A stretch of 64,000 bases of DNA from Mycobacterium scrofulaceum (GTDB lineage Bacteria > Actinomycetota > Actinomycetes > Mycobacteriales > Mycobacteriaceae). Below are positions 63,819-64,000 of this stretch, one piece after another. The stretch's first letter is position 1. The number at the start of each line of letters is the position of its first letter. Under the pieces are notes generated by a model. That model was not told the origin of the DNA and did not search any database. It saw nothing but the letters and a program-made list of their open reading frames with translations. The DNA lies in contig NZ_MVIJ01000018.1 of NCBI RefSeq assembly GCF_002086735.1, positions 39,606 to 103,605 of the forward strand, written 5' to 3'. Both the position numbers and the translations under genes were made by a program.

Positions 63819-64000
63819 GATCCCGCTCCCGTAGCGGCGGCCGCCGGTGTCGGCGCGACCGGGCCCGTCGCCACACCCGGCGCCGGCGGCGGCGGTGGGA
63901 TCGGCACCTGCGGCGCTTGCAGGCCGATGGGCGGCACCACCGGGTTCTCGTCGTAGGCGTTCGGCGGGCCGGGCGGCGTCTGCAATCCCGGGGGAGGGGG
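63815..64000 (-). CDS. Mce family protein, MceD-like (C-terminal end only)
   Basis: The frame is open from the window edge to the TGA at 63815-63817 and encodes a Pro-rich tail (for example NAYDENPVVPPIGLQAPQV, then IPPPPPAPGV) ending ATGAGS. This composition and its position before mceE suit the C-terminus of an MceD subunit. The Mce domain itself lies outside the window. Confidence 0.65.
   Translation of the reverse strand, partial: PPPPGLQTPPGPPNAYDENPVVPPIGLQAPQVPIPPPPPAPGVATGPVAPTPAAAATGAGS

Overview
The window is high-GC actinobacterial DNA and almost certainly comes from a Mycobacterium outside the tuberculosis complex. The evidence is a two-module Pks12 mycoketide synthase, RbpA, the Lnt/Ppm1 pair, LppI, LipT, PncA with all its M. 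tuberculosis catalytic residues, a UgpC-type sugar ABC transporter and the end of an mce operon. From memory, the backbone follows M. tuberculosis Rv2062c (cobN) down to Rv2037c, read in the opposite direction, with blocks of accessory genes inserted. Start codons are often GTG, coupled ATGA/GTGA overlaps are common, and several genes begin about 6-8 bases after a TANNNT hexamer, as leaderless mycobacterial transcripts do.

Layout. 1-8.8 kb: the cobN 3' end, an FMN split-barrel protein, a PfpI-like protein, a dienelactone hydrolase, FxsA, an amidohydrolase, Lnt and Ppm1 (separate but overlapping), RbpA, and a small zinc-finger-like protein. 8.8-24.3 kb: a possible leaderless 42-residue ORF, the 12.5 kb pks12, and an epimerase/PEP-swivel fusion. 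24.4-32.2 kb: an accessory block that is the most unusual part of the window. It has a NorD/NorQ-type activator pair, two nearly identical five-helix membrane proteins, two tiny membrane peptides and a 143-residue anchored protein. A TetR repressor, an SDR and a DapB-like oxidoreductase lie upstream. Copies of TGACTnnAGTCA lie in both promoter regions. A decayed SDR tail marks its right edge.

32.4-46.7 kb: lppI, lipT, a kinase/lipocalin-like fusion, gluconokinase, a DoxX protein with a long 11-residue repeat tail, pncA, a SnoaL-like protein, a small DoxX-like protein divergent from an ECF sigma factor with a SnoaL-like tail, the sugar ABC transporter, a patatin-like lipase and a DUF3349 protein. 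46.9-50.3 kb: a DUF3097 protein coupled to efeO and efeB (iron/heme). 50.4-54.3 kb: OsmC, then a tightly coupled run of cyanase, acyl-CoA dehydrogenase-like protein, ECF sigma factor, zinc anti-sigma factor and FNT channel.

54.4-64 kb: a tandem universal stress protein with a possible DosR box, and a meta-cleavage-type aromatic catabolic operon (extradiol dioxygenase, fumarylacetoacetate hydrolase-like protein, FAD hydroxylase) facing its TetR regulator across paired operators. After that come an FMN split-barrel protein, a triple Phd/YefM-like antitoxin gene coupled to mceF, then mceE and the tail of mceD.

Starts were chosen from RBS, overlap and homology. Family assignments come from motif reading, with no database search.
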